DNA from: Flavobacterium anhuiense
Lineage (GTDB): Bacteria > Bacteroidota > Bacteroidia > Flavobacteriales > Flavobacteriaceae
Direction of reading: 5' to 3'
Assembly (NCBI RefSeq): GCF_900101855.1
Contig: NZ_FMVC01000002.1
Location: 687,599 to 751,598 of the forward strand
DNA: 64,000 nucleotides
The notes beneath the pieces were generated by a model, which was given only the letters and a program-made list of their open reading frames with translations, was not told the origin of the DNA and made no database searches. Shown here piece by piece: positions 9,575 to 19,470 of this stretch (position 1 is its first letter; each line of letters opens with the position of its first letter). The position numbers were made by a program, and so were the translations under genes.

Positions 9575-11089
9575 TTATTTATCCCACCAGATTCTTGTGG
9601 TCATTAAATCTAAACCTTGACGTTGAATTGCTGCTTTATAATTAGCCTCATTTGTGATAAGTTCTGACTGATCATAAATTAATCTTCTCGGAATTGTTCC
9701 TTGTGTTTCTCCTGTTGGATCATTAACAGGAACTAAAACTGGGTAGCCTGTTCTTCTATATTCTGAGAATGCTTCAAAACCGTTGAATAACAATACAATC
9801 CATTTTTGAGTGATAATCTGTTCGATTTTCTGCGCTTCTGTTCCTGCAGATTTAAACGGATACGTTGTAATATAAGTGTTGTATTCTGCTGGAGTTACCG
9901 CAGGCACTTTATCTCCAAAAATGGTTAAGATATTCATCGCCGCCTTTACTCCGTTTTCATAGTAAGTCTGAGCCGATCCGCCAACATTCCATCCTTTTAC
10001 TGCTGCTTCTGCCAATAAAAACTGAACCTCAGCATAAGACATAATTAATGTTGGAGCATCTAAACGCAATACTGTAGAAGTATTTGGGTCTGAGAATAAT
10101 TTTTTGTCTCCTCCTGGAAACTCTTTTGCATCATTTGCCAAACCTTGCTGGCTTGCCGGATTATTATCTCCTGTTGCTTCCAATTTTGCATAAATTCTTA
10201 AACGTGGATCGTTTGTGTTTTTCAACATATCGATAAACGTTTTACTGAATTTAATGTTAGATTCTCCTCCGTTCAAATCGTTTCTAACCCAAGATGATGT
10301 AATTGGATTGGTTTTAACACCTGCAGGACCTGCGTCATGTTTTAAAACCAAACTGTCATCATTTGAAGTAAAAACTCCTTTTGCATAAGCTTTTTCTACA
10401 AATTCTTTTGCTTTTGCAGGATTTACTTTAGATAGACGCATTGCTACTCTCAGCATTAAAGAGTTTGCTAGCTTTTTCCATCTTGCAACATCACTTTGGT
10501 AGTACAAATCGGCACTTCCAACGAATGGTTTGCCTGCATCAAGTGCAGTTCCAGCTTCGTCTAATTCTTTTAAAAGATCATTGTAAATAGCCTCTTGTGT
10601 ATCATACTTTGGAGAAAACACGTTTCCGTTATATCCTTTTCCAGCTTCAAAATAAGGAACTTCACCATAAGTATCCGTTAATTTTTGGAACAAGAAAACT
10701 TTCATGATTCTTAATGCCTGAATCATATTGGTATTTTCTGGCGTATTTTCTACTACAGATAATAATTGGAAAATCTGATTTAATCCTTTTCCGTACGTTT
10801 CACCAAAAAGAGCGGCAGAATACTCAGAAGAATACGTGTATTTTGAACCCGGCCCTCCAAGTGAAGAAAACTGCTGTACGATTTGTGCAGCGTATAAATT
10901 GTTTCCTCTTGTGTTAGAAAAATCTTGTCCGTCTACATAAATCTCAGCAAGCGTAAACATAGATTTTACAGCTGGATCTGTTAAGGCATTTGGATTCTTA
11001 TTCATTTCTTCGAATCCTTTATCGCATGAAGCTAATGTCAAAGCACCAACAATTGCGACACAAAATATTTTTATATATCTATTTTTCAT
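9575..11089 (-). CDS. SusD/RagB-family glycan-binding lipoprotein
   Basis: The 504-residue protein has a lipoprotein signal with lipobox LASC near residue 22 and a SusD-like fold of the second type (MNKNPNALTDPAV near the start, TPR-like helices, GFEAFSEYRRTGYPVL and a C-terminal region ending TRIWWDK). SusD-like proteins sit on the outer surface, capture oligosaccharides and form the lid of the partner SusC channel. Its start lies 11 bases after the stop of the upstream susC gene, the standard pair arrangement. With the mannosidases downstream, its ligand is probably a mannan or high-mannose glycan. Confidence 0.92.
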   Translation of the reverse strand: MKNRYIKIFCVAIVGALTLASCDKGFEEMNKNPNALTDPAVKSMFTLAEIYVDGQDFSNTRGNNLYAAQIVQQFSSLGGPGSKYTYSSEYSAALFGETYGKGLNQIFQLLSVVENTPENTNMIQALRIMKVFLFQKLTDTYGEVPYFEAGKGYNGNVFSPKYDTQEAIYNDLLKELDEAGTALDAGKPFVGSADLYYQSDVARWKKLANSLMLRVAMRLSKVNPAKAKEFVEKAYAKGVFTSNDDSLVLKHDAGPAGVKTNPITSSWVRNDLNGGESNIKFSKTFIDMLKNTNDPRLRIYAKLEATGDNNPASQQGLANDAKEFPGGDKKLFSDPNTSTVLRLDAPTLIMSYAEVQFLLAEAAVKGWNVGGSAQTYYENGVKAAMNILTIFGDKVPAVTPAEYNTYITTYPFKSAGTEAQKIEQIITQKWIVLLFNGFEAFSEYRRTGYPVLVPVNDPTGETQGTIPRRLIYDQSELITNEANYKAAIQRQGLDLMTTRIWWDK

Positions 11090-11100
11090 CTTTTTTAGAA

Positions 11101-14100
11101 TTAGAATTTGACATTAAGTGCAAAACCATAGTTTCTTGTCAATGGCATAGAAGCTCTCTCCATACCTTGAGCATTACTATTTGAGTAATTTGACTCAGGA
11201 TCGATGTTTGGAACTTTGTCATAAATAGTCCATAAATTATGAGCTGAAAATGCTAAACTAACAGACTGGAATGGTGTTTTTTGTAAATACGCTTTTGGGA
11301 AATTGTAAGCAAATGAGATTGCTCTAAGCTTAACAAAATCAGCATCGTAAACAAAGTTTGACGTTACATCACTGTAGCTTCTCCAGTAATTGTAAGCAGA
11401 AACGTTTGTATTAACTGGGTTTCCGTTTACATCTGTTCCGTTTACTTGAACACCATTTTCACGTCCTGGAAGCGTAATTTCAGATAATCCGTAACGTGTT
11501 CCTAACTGGTTTGTAGCTGAATAGATTTCTCCTCCAAATTTAGCATCAACAAAAACAGAAAGTGTGAAATTTTTATAAGAGAAATCATTTGAAAGTCCCA
11601 TTGAAGTTGGCGCAACACCTTGTCCTGCAATGATTAAGTTTCCTCTTAAGAATTTTCCGTCTGTGCCAAGCACTATATTTCCATTAGCATCTCTTAAATA
11701 GTCATACGCTTTAATCACTCCAAATGGCTGTCCTTTTTCTAAAACTACATTAGCTCTTCCATCTCTGTTTCCTTCTAATGTTTTCGTCGTAATTTTATCA
11801 GAAAGATTTAAAACTTCACTATCATTGTATGCAAAATTATAAGCTACGTTCCAAGAAAAACTTGGCGTCTTGATAGCTTTCACATTAACAGCAAACTCCA
11901 CCCCTTTGTTTAAAATTTCTCCAACGTTAATTTTTGTTGTTCTGTAACCAGAAGCTTGAGAAACGTCAGCATCTGTAATATCATTTGTAGTTTTTTTGCT
12001 GTAGAAAGTCAAATCTGTACTTACTCTGTTATTGAAGAATGTATTTTCGAAACCAAACTCAATTGTACTTACATTATAAGGTTTTAGAGTTCTGTTTGGA
12101 ATTGTTTCTCCGTTTACACCCAAAATTGGCTGTCCTAATGAATCTGTCTGTCCGTCTGGTGTAGTGTAAGTTAATGCTAAAGCATAAGCATCTGGCAATG
12201 CACCTCCAACGTTACCCCATCCTACTCTAACCTTACCATAAGACATCCATTCAGGAAGACCGATAACTTCAGAGTAAATAAAACTTGAGCTTACAGAAGG
12301 ATAGAAAGTACTGTTGTTTGCAGGATCTAATGTTGAAAACCAGTCTTCACGACCCGTTAAACTTAAGAATAAGAAATCTTTATACCCGATATCTGCAGAA
12401 TAGAAAAGAGAGTTTACTTCGCTTTCTGAGAATAATTTTTCAGTTTTATCTGGCTGTGTATTTCCGTAGAAATATTTGAACGGAACAATAAAGTTGTTTC
12501 CTTTCATTTTGATTCCGCTGTATCTGTTATGCTGACGGTTTGCGCCAATAAAAGCATCCAATGAAATATCTTTAGCAATATCTCCTTTGTATCCTAAGAA
12601 ACCAGAAGCATTTACTTCAGAACGAGTTTCGATTCTGTTTTCGATAGATCCTCCTGGATTATAGTTTATTCCAGTAGGTTCAATTTCAGTATATTCATAA
12701 TTAATATCATCAATACCAATAACAGCCTTAGCATAAATTTTATCTGTAATGTTGTAATTTACTTTTGCAGAACCAATAAAACGCTTTCTAAGATCATCAT
12801 TTAATGGAGATTTCGTAGCAAAATAAGGATTGGTATGATATACGTTTGCTCCTAAAAAGTCTTCTTCGCCGCCATTAGCATCATAAGGATTGCTTAACCA
12901 TCTAATATCTGAACCTGGAGTCATGAATGTTGTCGGGAAAGATGGGTTTCTTGGCGAGTCATTTAAATACGGACGGTTATGGCTTTTCTCTGAAATATAT
13001 TGAGCATTACTTTCAATGCTAATTCTTTTATTTGGAGCCGAATTTAAGCTCAAAGCCACGTTGTTTCTTCCAAAAGTAGTTTCTGGCATAATCGATTCGT
13101 CTTTAGTATTTCCGAAAGACAATCTAAAATTTGTTGATTCATTTCCTCCAGAAATTGCTAAAGTATTGCTGAAAGAATATCCAGTTCTGTAGAAATTCTC
13201 CACATTATCTTTTCCATAAGCTTGATAAGGTCTTGTTTTACCGTCAAGTGATAAAGATGGCGTTCCGTCATATTTATCCCCCCATGCAAAATAGTATGAG
13301 TCTCTAAGTTCTTGCAAATTGTTAAATCTAGTTGGCACACCACTTGCATTTGGAGCTCCAGCACCATATTGATCTTGCCATTTCAAAAGGCTTGCAGGCG
13401 TATTAAAAGAAGAATTTGTGCTGAAATCTACTCCTATTCCTGTTCCGTTTTTACCTTTTTTAGTTGTAATTAAGATAACGCCATTTGATCCTCTGTACCC
13501 ATAAAGAGCAGAAGCGGCACTACCTTTAAGAACCGACATCGAAGCGATATCATCTGGGTTAAAAGATGACATACCGTCTCCTTTATCCGCACCTCCCCAC
13601 ATACCTGCATTTCCTTGCTGTGTATTGTCAATCGGAATTCCATCAACAACATACAACGGCTGATTAAGCCCTGATGCAGAAGTTGCTCCACGAATTACCA
13701 CACGACTAGAACCTGACGGTCCAGTAACTGGTGCCGAAACGTTTACTCCGGCAATTTTACCTTGAAGCGCGTTTCCTAAGTTAATTTCTTTATTTTTTGT
13801 CAGGTCCTCTCCTTTTAGTTCTCCAACTGCGTAACCTAAACTTTTCTTTTGTTTTTTAACTCCAAATGAAGTTACAACAACATCTTTCAATTCTTGCGTT
13901 GTTTCAACTAACGTAACGGCAACTCTTGTATCTTTTTCTTGAACTGCCACTGATTGTGACTGAAACCCTATAGAAGATACATTAAGGGTAACTTTACCTT
14001 CGGGAACATTCATTCTAAATCGGCCTTCGGCGTCTGAAATAGCACTAAATGGTTTTCCCTGAACTTCGATTGATGCACCGACAATTCCCTTGTTCTCTGC

Positions 14101-14193
14101 ATCTGTAACTATACCGGTTATTAATCGATTTTGCGCGGCAGCACTCAAACTGCTAAGCAATATCACTCCTAACACTGCTAATATTCGTCTCAT
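11101..14193 (-). CDS. SusC/RagA-family TonB-dependent outer-membrane transporter
   Basis: The 1030-residue protein has a signal peptide (1-20), a carboxypeptidase-regulatory-like beta-sandwich (GIVTDAENKGIVGASIEVQG), then a plug with the SusC signature YVVDGIPIDN and SVLKGSAASALYG, and a long beta-barrel ending in ALNVKF with terminal Phe. There is no N-terminal STN domain, so unlike the second SusC of this window it should not signal to an anti-sigma factor. Regulation by the adjacent LacI gene is the natural alternative. It imports oligosaccharides captured by the downstream SusD protein. Confidence 0.95.
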   Translation of the reverse strand: MRRILAVLGVILLSSLSAAAQNRLITGIVTDAENKGIVGASIEVQGKPFSAISDAEGRFRMNVPEGKVTLNVSSIGFQSQSVAVQEKDTRVAVTLVETTQELKDVVVTSFGVKKQKKSLGYAVGELKGEDLTKNKEINLGNALQGKIAGVNVSAPVTGPSGSSRVVIRGATSASGLNQPLYVVDGIPIDNTQQGNAGMWGGADKGDGMSSFNPDDIASMSVLKGSAASALYGYRGSNGVILITTKKGKNGTGIGVDFSTNSSFNTPASLLKWQDQYGAGAPNASGVPTRFNNLQELRDSYYFAWGDKYDGTPSLSLDGKTRPYQAYGKDNVENFYRTGYSFSNTLAISGGNESTNFRLSFGNTKDESIMPETTFGRNNVALSLNSAPNKRISIESNAQYISEKSHNRPYLNDSPRNPSFPTTFMTPGSDIRWLSNPYDANGGEEDFLGANVYHTNPYFATKSPLNDDLRKRFIGSAKVNYNITDKIYAKAVIGIDDINYEYTEIEPTGINYNPGGSIENRIETRSEVNASGFLGYKGDIAKDISLDAFIGANRQHNRYSGIKMKGNNFIVPFKYFYGNTQPDKTEKLFSESEVNSLFYSADIGYKDFLFLSLTGREDWFSTLDPANNSTFYPSVSSSFIYSEVIGLPEWMSYGKVRVGWGNVGGALPDAYALALTYTTPDGQTDSLGQPILGVNGETIPNRTLKPYNVSTIEFGFENTFFNNRVSTDLTFYSKKTTNDITDADVSQASGYRTTKINVGEILNKGVEFAVNVKAIKTPSFSWNVAYNFAYNDSEVLNLSDKITTKTLEGNRDGRANVVLEKGQPFGVIKAYDYLRDANGNIVLGTDGKFLRGNLIIAGQGVAPTSMGLSNDFSYKNFTLSVFVDAKFGGEIYSATNQLGTRYGLSEITLPGRENGVQVNGTDVNGNPVNTNVSAYNYWRSYSDVTSNFVYDADFVKLRAISFAYNFPKAYLQKTPFQSVSLAFSAHNLWTIYDKVPNIDPESNYSNSNAQGMERASMPLTRNYGFALNVKF

Positions 14194-14366
14194 AAGCGTT
14201 TTTTTGGTTATTGGTTTTGATTTGTTTTGTGTTTTGTTGTTAAGTTGTTTGTTTTTAAATAATTAATAAAAAATTGTACTCTATTTCAATATTACAGCTC
14301 GAATAACAAGTAATCTCAATAGCTGTTTTAGTTTTTTAAAGTCTAAGAAAATCCAGAAAAAATCTT

Positions 14367-14382
14367 ACTAAATCGTTTTAGT
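14367..14382. promoter_or_regulatory. Candidate LacI-type operator upstream of susC
   Basis: ACTAAATCGTTTTAGT is a 16-base near-palindrome centred on CG, the usual form for LacI-family operators. It lies in the 252-base gap between the susC start and the LacI gene. A second site sharing the nine bases CGTTTTAGT occurs upstream of the LacI gene itself (15517-15532). The regulator assignment is inference from adjacency and the shared half-site. Confidence 0.5.
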
Positions 14383-14445
14383 GAAATGATTAAAAAAAAA
14401 GTCACACTTTTTAATTTCTAATTTTCGTTTTTAATTTTCGATTGC

Positions 14446-15456
14446 TTAAACAGATTCTCTTATTATCAAAGTTCCTTTCTTGAGAACCTTTTCTATTTTG
14501 AAATCTTCCAAATTTGTCATCTGGCTCATTAGCAACTGTATCGATTTGACGGCAATTTCTTCAATGGGCTGTGCAATAACTGAGATTGTGGGCGTGTGCA
14601 ACTTGAAGCTGTCATGATCATCAAAACTTATGACGGAAACATCTTCGGGAATTTTACATTTCAAAATCCTAAAAGCCTGAAGTCCTGCAAGTCCGAGATA
14701 GTTGGCTGAAAAAAGAACTGCATCTATTTCTTTATTTTTCTTGAAGAAATTTACAATGGCTTCAATTCTGCTTTGCTCACTTGAATGATAATCCAAATGA
14801 AGTGTATACTTTTCGTTATAAATTCCTTCTTCTTTTAAGGCTTCTACATATCCTTTTTCTCTTAACTTCATCTGAATCATTCCAGACTCATTATTCACAA
14901 CGGCGATATTCTTTTTTCCTTTCCCGATTAAAAATTTAGTGGCCGAATAAGATGCTTCGTAATTGTCCATTAGAACGTGACTTACTTTTTGGTTGGCAAA
15001 ATATCGGTCAATCAAAACAACAGGTTTTTGCAATTTTAAAAGCTGTCCGATTGTTTTCTCTAAATTACGAGTCGGCGTAATAATAAAACCCTCCACATTG
15101 GCTTGCAAAAGACTCTGCACTAATTCTTCAGAACGGTTATTATCATCACCAGTACTGCAATAAAAAACTCTGTAATCTATATTTTTTGCTTCGTCTTCTA
15201 TAACTCTAGCCAAATCCGCAAAAAACTGATTGGATATGTCCTCTACAATAAGTCCAATTGATCTTGTTTTTCCAGTTCTCAAACTACTAGCAATCATACT
15301 TGGCTTATATTGCAATTTTTGCGCTACATCCTGAACTTTTTTAATTACCGTTGGGCTAATAGCCATTTTTTCGCCCTTTCCGTTGATCACAAAAGAGACA
15401 GTAGAAATAGAAACTTCTGCCTGTTTCGCAATATCTCTAATTGTAATCTTTTTCAT
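14446..15456 (-). CDS. LacI-family transcriptional regulator
   Basis: This 336-residue protein begins with a classic LacI helix-turn-helix and hinge (ITIRDIAKQAEVSISTVSFVING, then LQYKPSMIASSLRTGKT). A periplasmic-binding-protein-like effector domain follows (SIGLIVEDISNQFF, VVLIDRYF, VSVISFDDHD). It is next to and upstream of the SusC/SusD/mannosidase genes on the same strand and most likely controls them in response to a mannose-type sugar. Two similar near-palindromes, one before susC and one before this gene, suggest control of the locus plus autoregulation. Full length and no odd residues. Confidence 0.92.
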   Translation of the reverse strand: MKKITIRDIAKQAEVSISTVSFVINGKGEKMAISPTVIKKVQDVAQKLQYKPSMIASSLRTGKTRSIGLIVEDISNQFFADLARVIEDEAKNIDYRVFYCSTGDDNNRSEELVQSLLQANVEGFIITPTRNLEKTIGQLLKLQKPVVLIDRYFANQKVSHVLMDNYEASYSATKFLIGKGKKNIAVVNNESGMIQMKLREKGYVEALKEEGIYNEKYTLHLDYHSSEQSRIEAIVNFFKKNKEIDAVLFSANYLGLAGLQAFRILKCKIPEDVSVISFDDHDSFKLHTPTISVIAQPIEEIAVKSIQLLMSQMTNLEDFKIEKVLKKGTLIIRESV

Positions 15457-15494
15457 CGGACAAAAAATGTATTGTTGAATATTTTAGTACATCG

Positions 15495-15532
15495 CAAATA
15501 TATGCAAGTGAAACTTACAAAAACGTTTTAGT
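15495..15532 (-). promoter_or_regulatory. Promoter and candidate operator of the LacI gene
   Basis: On the minus strand TATATTTG at 15495-15502 fits the Bacteroidota -7 consensus TAnnTTTG about 40 bases before the start codon. Immediately upstream, 15517-15532 reads ACAAAAACGTTTTAGT, sharing CGTTTTAGT with the site before susC. A regulator bound here would cover the -33 region, which fits negative autoregulation. Confidence 0.5.
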
Positions 15533-15848
15533 AAAATTTTTTTTCAATAAATCGTTTTTTTAAAGCGAAAATAAAGCGAAAAATTTAGCAAATACTGGTT
15601 TTTGGTTAGTTATTGTCAGTTTGACTTTTAATATGTACTTTATAGATTTTATGCTGTTTTAGCTGATTTTTGATAGTATTTTTAAAGAATTTTAGTATTT
15701 ATTTTTTTGAAAAAAATTTAAAAAATTGACGATTATTGCAATTGCCTTTTTCAGAAAAATCAAAAACAAAATTCAATGTAACCAAAAAACATCATGCAAT
15801 AAATAAGAAAAAATCACTATTTTTAAACTAACCTTCATTCTTTGCATT
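15533..15848. other. A/T-rich spacer before the methyltransferase
   Basis: About 316 bases with long A and T runs and no convincing ORF. It must hold the plus-strand promoter of the methyltransferase. The best -7-like string close to the gene is TATTTTTA at about 15,817-15,825, which is weak, so I do not call a promoter. Confidence 0.4.
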
Positions 15849-17453
15849 ATGAACGATAAATCTCAGCTTTTAGATTCCATTTTCAGACATCTTGACGGAT
15901 TGGTTACAGCTCCTGTAGCGATAGCATTCAAAAACAAATCGGTTTTAGAATTTATATTAAGTAAAGAAAAGCACACTTTATCTGAGCTTACAGCCGCTTT
16001 TAAAGCCAATGAAGGTTATCTGAATGTCGCGTTGCGAGTTTTGGCTTCTCAGGGTTTTCTGGATTATGAAGTTGATAATAAAAAACAGGAAATCACGATT
16101 TCTGTAAACGAAAAAACAAAAACAGCTTTTTCACTGTTTTATCTCTATGAAGATGTGGTGAGTTTGTTACAATTGTCTATTCAGTTTCATCCGCGTTTGT
16201 TTGAAGATGTTCCTTTTGAAAAGCTCAATATTATTTTTGAAAAATATAAAAAAAGATACGGAATTGAACCTTCAGATGATCCGCTGAAAAACAGTATCCA
16301 GGAGCAGATCTTAAAACATATTGAAGGTTATCTGATTGGTCCGACAATTGTACGTTTGGCAATGAACGGAATGTTTCATAAGTATTTTATGGAAACTTCT
16401 TTCAGACCCGAAGAATTTCATAAATCACCAGAAAATTTTAAAAAAATATTAGACTTTTTTGTTCATCTGGGCTGGTTTCTAGAAAAAAATGGCAATTATC
16501 AATTTACCGAAGCTGGTTTGTTTTTTGCTAAAAGAGCCAGCGCTTATGGCGTTACGGTTTCTTACTTGCCAACTTTTGCCAAAATCGAAGAATTAATTTT
16601 TGGCAATCCAGATATTTTGAGAACAGCTGAAGGTGAAAACGAACTTCATGTAGATCGCGAAATGAATGTTTGGGGAAGCGGTGGCGCTCACGACACTTAT
16701 TTTAAAGTGGTTGATGAAATTCTGATCAAACTTTTCAATCTCCCTATTGACGAACAGCCAAAAGGAATCCTAGATATGGGTTGCGGAAATGGCGCTTTTC
16801 TACAGCACATTTTTGAAGTAATTGACAGACAAACTTTAAGGGGAAAAATGCTCGACGAATATCCGCTGTTTCTAGTTGGCGCCGATTACAATCAAACCGC
16901 TTTGAAAGTAACCAGAGCCAATCTAATCAATGCAGATATTTGGGCAAAAGTAATCTGGGGCGATATCGGACGTCCTGATTTACTGGCCAACGATTTGAAA
17001 GAAAATTATAATATTGACTTGAAAGATCTTCTGAATGTGAGGACATTTCTAGATCATAATCGAATTTGGCAAGATCCGAAACAGATTAATGAAAATAGAG
17101 TCAGTACCTCAACGGGTGCATTTGCATATCGAGGAAAAAGAATTAGCAATAATCTAGTTGAAGATAATCTTTTGGAACATTTACAAAAATGGTCACCTTA
17201 CGTACACAAATTTGGTTTGCTTCTGATTGAACTTCATACCATAAATCCTAAATTGACAGCCAATAATCTAGGCAGAACTCCTGCAACTGCTTATGATGCT
17301 ACTCACGGCTTTTCAGACCAATATATTGTCGAAATTGATGTTTTTAATACTATCGCGGCAGAAGCAGGATTATTTCCGGATAAATCCATTTTCAAGCGAT
17401 TTCCAGATGCTGATACGGCAACTGTTAGCATCAATTTATTGAAAGGAAAATAA
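15849..17453 (+). CDS. Class I SAM-dependent methyltransferase
   Basis: This 534-residue cytosolic protein has a winged-helix-like N-terminal part (VLEFILSKEKHTLSELTAAF, then LRVLASQGFLDYE), typical of the dimerisation region of O-methyltransferases. An all-helical middle follows, then a Rossmann methyltransferase domain with SAM motif I ILDMGCGNGAFL near residue 310 and motif II-like LVGADYNQTAL. The long middle insertion makes it larger than ordinary O-methyltransferases. It stands alone between the two Sus loci, faces the other way, and ends at a terminator. I cannot name its substrate. Confidence 0.75.
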   Translation: MNDKSQLLDSIFRHLDGLVTAPVAIAFKNKSVLEFILSKEKHTLSELTAAFKANEGYLNVALRVLASQGFLDYEVDNKKQEITISVNEKTKTAFSLFYLYEDVVSLLQLSIQFHPRLFEDVPFEKLNIIFEKYKKRYGIEPSDDPLKNSIQEQILKHIEGYLIGPTIVRLAMNGMFHKYFMETSFRPEEFHKSPENFKKILDFFVHLGWFLEKNGNYQFTEAGLFFAKRASAYGVTVSYLPTFAKIEELIFGNPDILRTAEGENELHVDREMNVWGSGGAHDTYFKVVDEILIKLFNLPIDEQPKGILDMGCGNGAFLQHIFEVIDRQTLRGKMLDEYPLFLVGADYNQTALKVTRANLINADIWAKVIWGDIGRPDLLANDLKENYNIDLKDLLNVRTFLDHNRIWQDPKQINENRVSTSTGAFAYRGKRISNNLVEDNLLEHLQKWSPYVHKFGLLLIELHTINPKLTANNLGRTPATAYDATHGFSDQYIVEIDVFNTIAAEAGLFPDKSIFKRFPDADTATVSINLLKGK

Positions 17454-17457
17454 TTTT

Positions 17458-17485
17458 AAAAAGCCTCCCAAAAGAGGCTTTTTTT
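17458..17485. terminator. Bidirectional terminator
   Basis: AAAAAGCCTC (17458-17467) and GAGGCTTTTT (17474-17483) form a 10-bp stem with a 6-base loop and T-runs on both strands. It separates the convergent methyltransferase and phosphatase genes. Confidence 0.85.
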
Positions 17486-17510
17486 ATTGAATTTATCATT
17501 TGAAAACAAA

Positions 17511-19328
17511 TCATTTCCCTCCAATCAACTCCATAATCTTGTCGTAAATCGCAGTATTCTGATAAACACCCATGAATTTTTCAGAACCTGGTCCATAAGC
17601 AAAAACAGGAACTGGAATTGCTGTATGATCGTTTGTACTGAAACTTCCATGAACATATCCTTTTTCAATGCTTCCGTCAATTAGAGATAATCCGCCCGTT
17701 TCGTGATCTGCAGTTACGATTAGCAAAGTTTCCGGATTTTTATCTACAAATTCCATTGCCTGGCCAACCAATTTGTCAAAATCCAACATTTCTCTCACCA
17801 CATATTCTACATTGTTTTGGTGTCCGCCGTAATCGATTTGAGCGCCTTCAGCCATTATAAAAAACGGTTTTTTGGTTTTTGAAAAAGTAGTTGTCGCTTT
17901 CGCTAAAGATTTGGTTAGAAAATCTCCTCTTCCGTTTTTCATAGAAACCACCGCTGCATCTTCTAAAACTACAAATTTGTTATTTTTAATCGTATCCAAA
18001 CTCGCAAATTTATCTGAGAAAGTATAACCCTTTTCAATTAAGATTTTAGACAAATCTTTTCCATCTTTTCTGGAAATAAATTCTTTCTGCCCTCCTCCTA
18101 TTAAAATATCTGACGGATTCGAAAGAAAATCATTTGCAATTGGCTCGCTTAAACTTCTTTCTGGCTGATGTGCATAAAACGCCGCTGGAGTTGCATCGGT
18201 AATATTTCCAGCAGAAATAATGGCCGTTTTATAGTTTTTCTTTGCCAATTGCTGTGTAATCAATTCAAGAGGTCTTCTGTTTTCATCAACACTTATAAAA
18301 CGGTTATTGGTTTTATGTCCCGTAGCCATTGCCGTTGCGCCTGCAGCAGAATCTGTGATATAACTATCCGAAGCTTTTGTGATTGAAAATCCTTGAGTCG
18401 GAATATTAAATAAATTCAACTGTCCTTTGTTTGCCGTGTAACCAGAATAGATTTGCGCTAATCCCATTCCGTCTCCAATTAAGAGAATAACGTTTTTTGG
18501 ACGCTTATTCTTGAAAACATTTTTAGGAACATAAGCTTGATGAAATTCTGTATTCTGGTAAAATGTCGTTTTAATATTATTTATAAATTCAGTCAGTTCG
18601 GCTACTTTATCCGTTCCGATAAAGTCAACTTTTAAATTCATCAAAGTCATATATGTATTCACGTTGTCTTGAGTGGCCCAGAATCTTATCTTTTTGTTTT
18701 GATCGTGGACTTTTTTGATAATGGCCTGAATTTTTTCAGAATCGGGCTGCGTCAAAACACCTTTTCCGTTCCAAACTGTGATTTGATGCAAATCTTCACT
18801 AATCATTTCAACTCTCGCCAATTGATCTGGAGTATAGCTTTCATTCAGCCTTCCGTCAAAATAAATAAAATCTGGATATGCCGCCCATAGTGACGGTAAA
18901 GGTCTATTTCCAGAAATAACCACTTTTATGTTTTTATTCGAAATAATATCTGGAAAAGTCTTTAACTGCTGTGTAATTGCTTTTAGAGTCGAATCGGCAT
19001 CAGACTTAATATCAATCATTAAAATCAATGGCTTATTACTTGGATATGCTTTTCCTCCCAACGTTTTTAATTTATTAGAAAGCGGTTCTAAATACAAACT
19101 TTTTAATGTATTGTGAGTAACAATTTCCTTAGAAGTGTGTGCGACAAATAGTTCATTATTTACTAAAAAGACATCGGCTTCTATAACGCCTGTTTCGTTA
19201 GAATAGGCACCATAAAATGGCAATTTGCTTTCGTAATCGTTATGAGAATGAATGTTAGACGAACTGTATTCTTGCGCTTGAGCGAACAAGCAAAATTGAA
19301 GGCAAAAAAGGGTGATTATTTTTTTCAT
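17511..19328 (-). CDS. Phosphodiesterase / alkaline phosphatase fusion, secreted
   Basis: I take the ATG at 19328 as start because it gives a clean signal peptide (MKKIITLFCLQFCLFAQAQ); an in-frame ATG 21 bases upstream exists. Residues about 25-260 resemble a PI-PLC/glycerophosphodiester phosphodiesterase barrel (NIHSHNDYES, then EADVFLVNNELFVAH). Residues about 275-605 are an alkaline phosphatase with metal motif LIGDGMGLAQ, nucleophile region TDSAAGATAMATG and TADHETGG. The two halves could act in sequence, splitting a phosphodiester and then removing phosphate. It lies downstream of a SusC/SusD pair, so it may strip phosphate from the imported ligand. The pairing of activities is inference. 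Confidence 0.85.
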   Translation of the reverse strand: MKKIITLFCLQFCLFAQAQEYSSSNIHSHNDYESKLPFYGAYSNETGVIEADVFLVNNELFVAHTSKEIVTHNTLKSLYLEPLSNKLKTLGGKAYPSNKPLILMIDIKSDADSTLKAITQQLKTFPDIISNKNIKVVISGNRPLPSLWAAYPDFIYFDGRLNESYTPDQLARVEMISEDLHQITVWNGKGVLTQPDSEKIQAIIKKVHDQNKKIRFWATQDNVNTYMTLMNLKVDFIGTDKVAELTEFINNIKTTFYQNTEFHQAYVPKNVFKNKRPKNVILLIGDGMGLAQIYSGYTANKGQLNLFNIPTQGFSITKASDSYITDSAAGATAMATGHKTNNRFISVDENRRPLELITQQLAKKNYKTAIISAGNITDATPAAFYAHQPERSLSEPIANDFLSNPSDILIGGGQKEFISRKDGKDLSKILIEKGYTFSDKFASLDTIKNNKFVVLEDAAVVSMKNGRGDFLTKSLAKATTTFSKTKKPFFIMAEGAQIDYGGHQNNVEYVVREMLDFDKLVGQAMEFVDKNPETLLIVTADHETGGLSLIDGSIEKGYVHGSFSTNDHTAIPVPVFAYGPGSEKFMGVYQNTAIYDKIMELIGGK

Positions 19329-19470
19329 CGAAAATAAATTAAACAGCAAAAAGTCGTAGGTTACTCCTTGCTATATTGAAACAAAAAATGTCTTATTATT
19401 TTTTTACAACTGCAGTCTCCTGACTAAGACTGCAGCGTAAAAAACTAAAAAAACACAACAAAATTTTTTA

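Noticed and set aside
19409..19434. Terminator after the second susD gene
   Set aside because: CTGCAGTCTT-type inverted repeat is present, but no T-run follows on the minus strand, so I would not call it a terminator.
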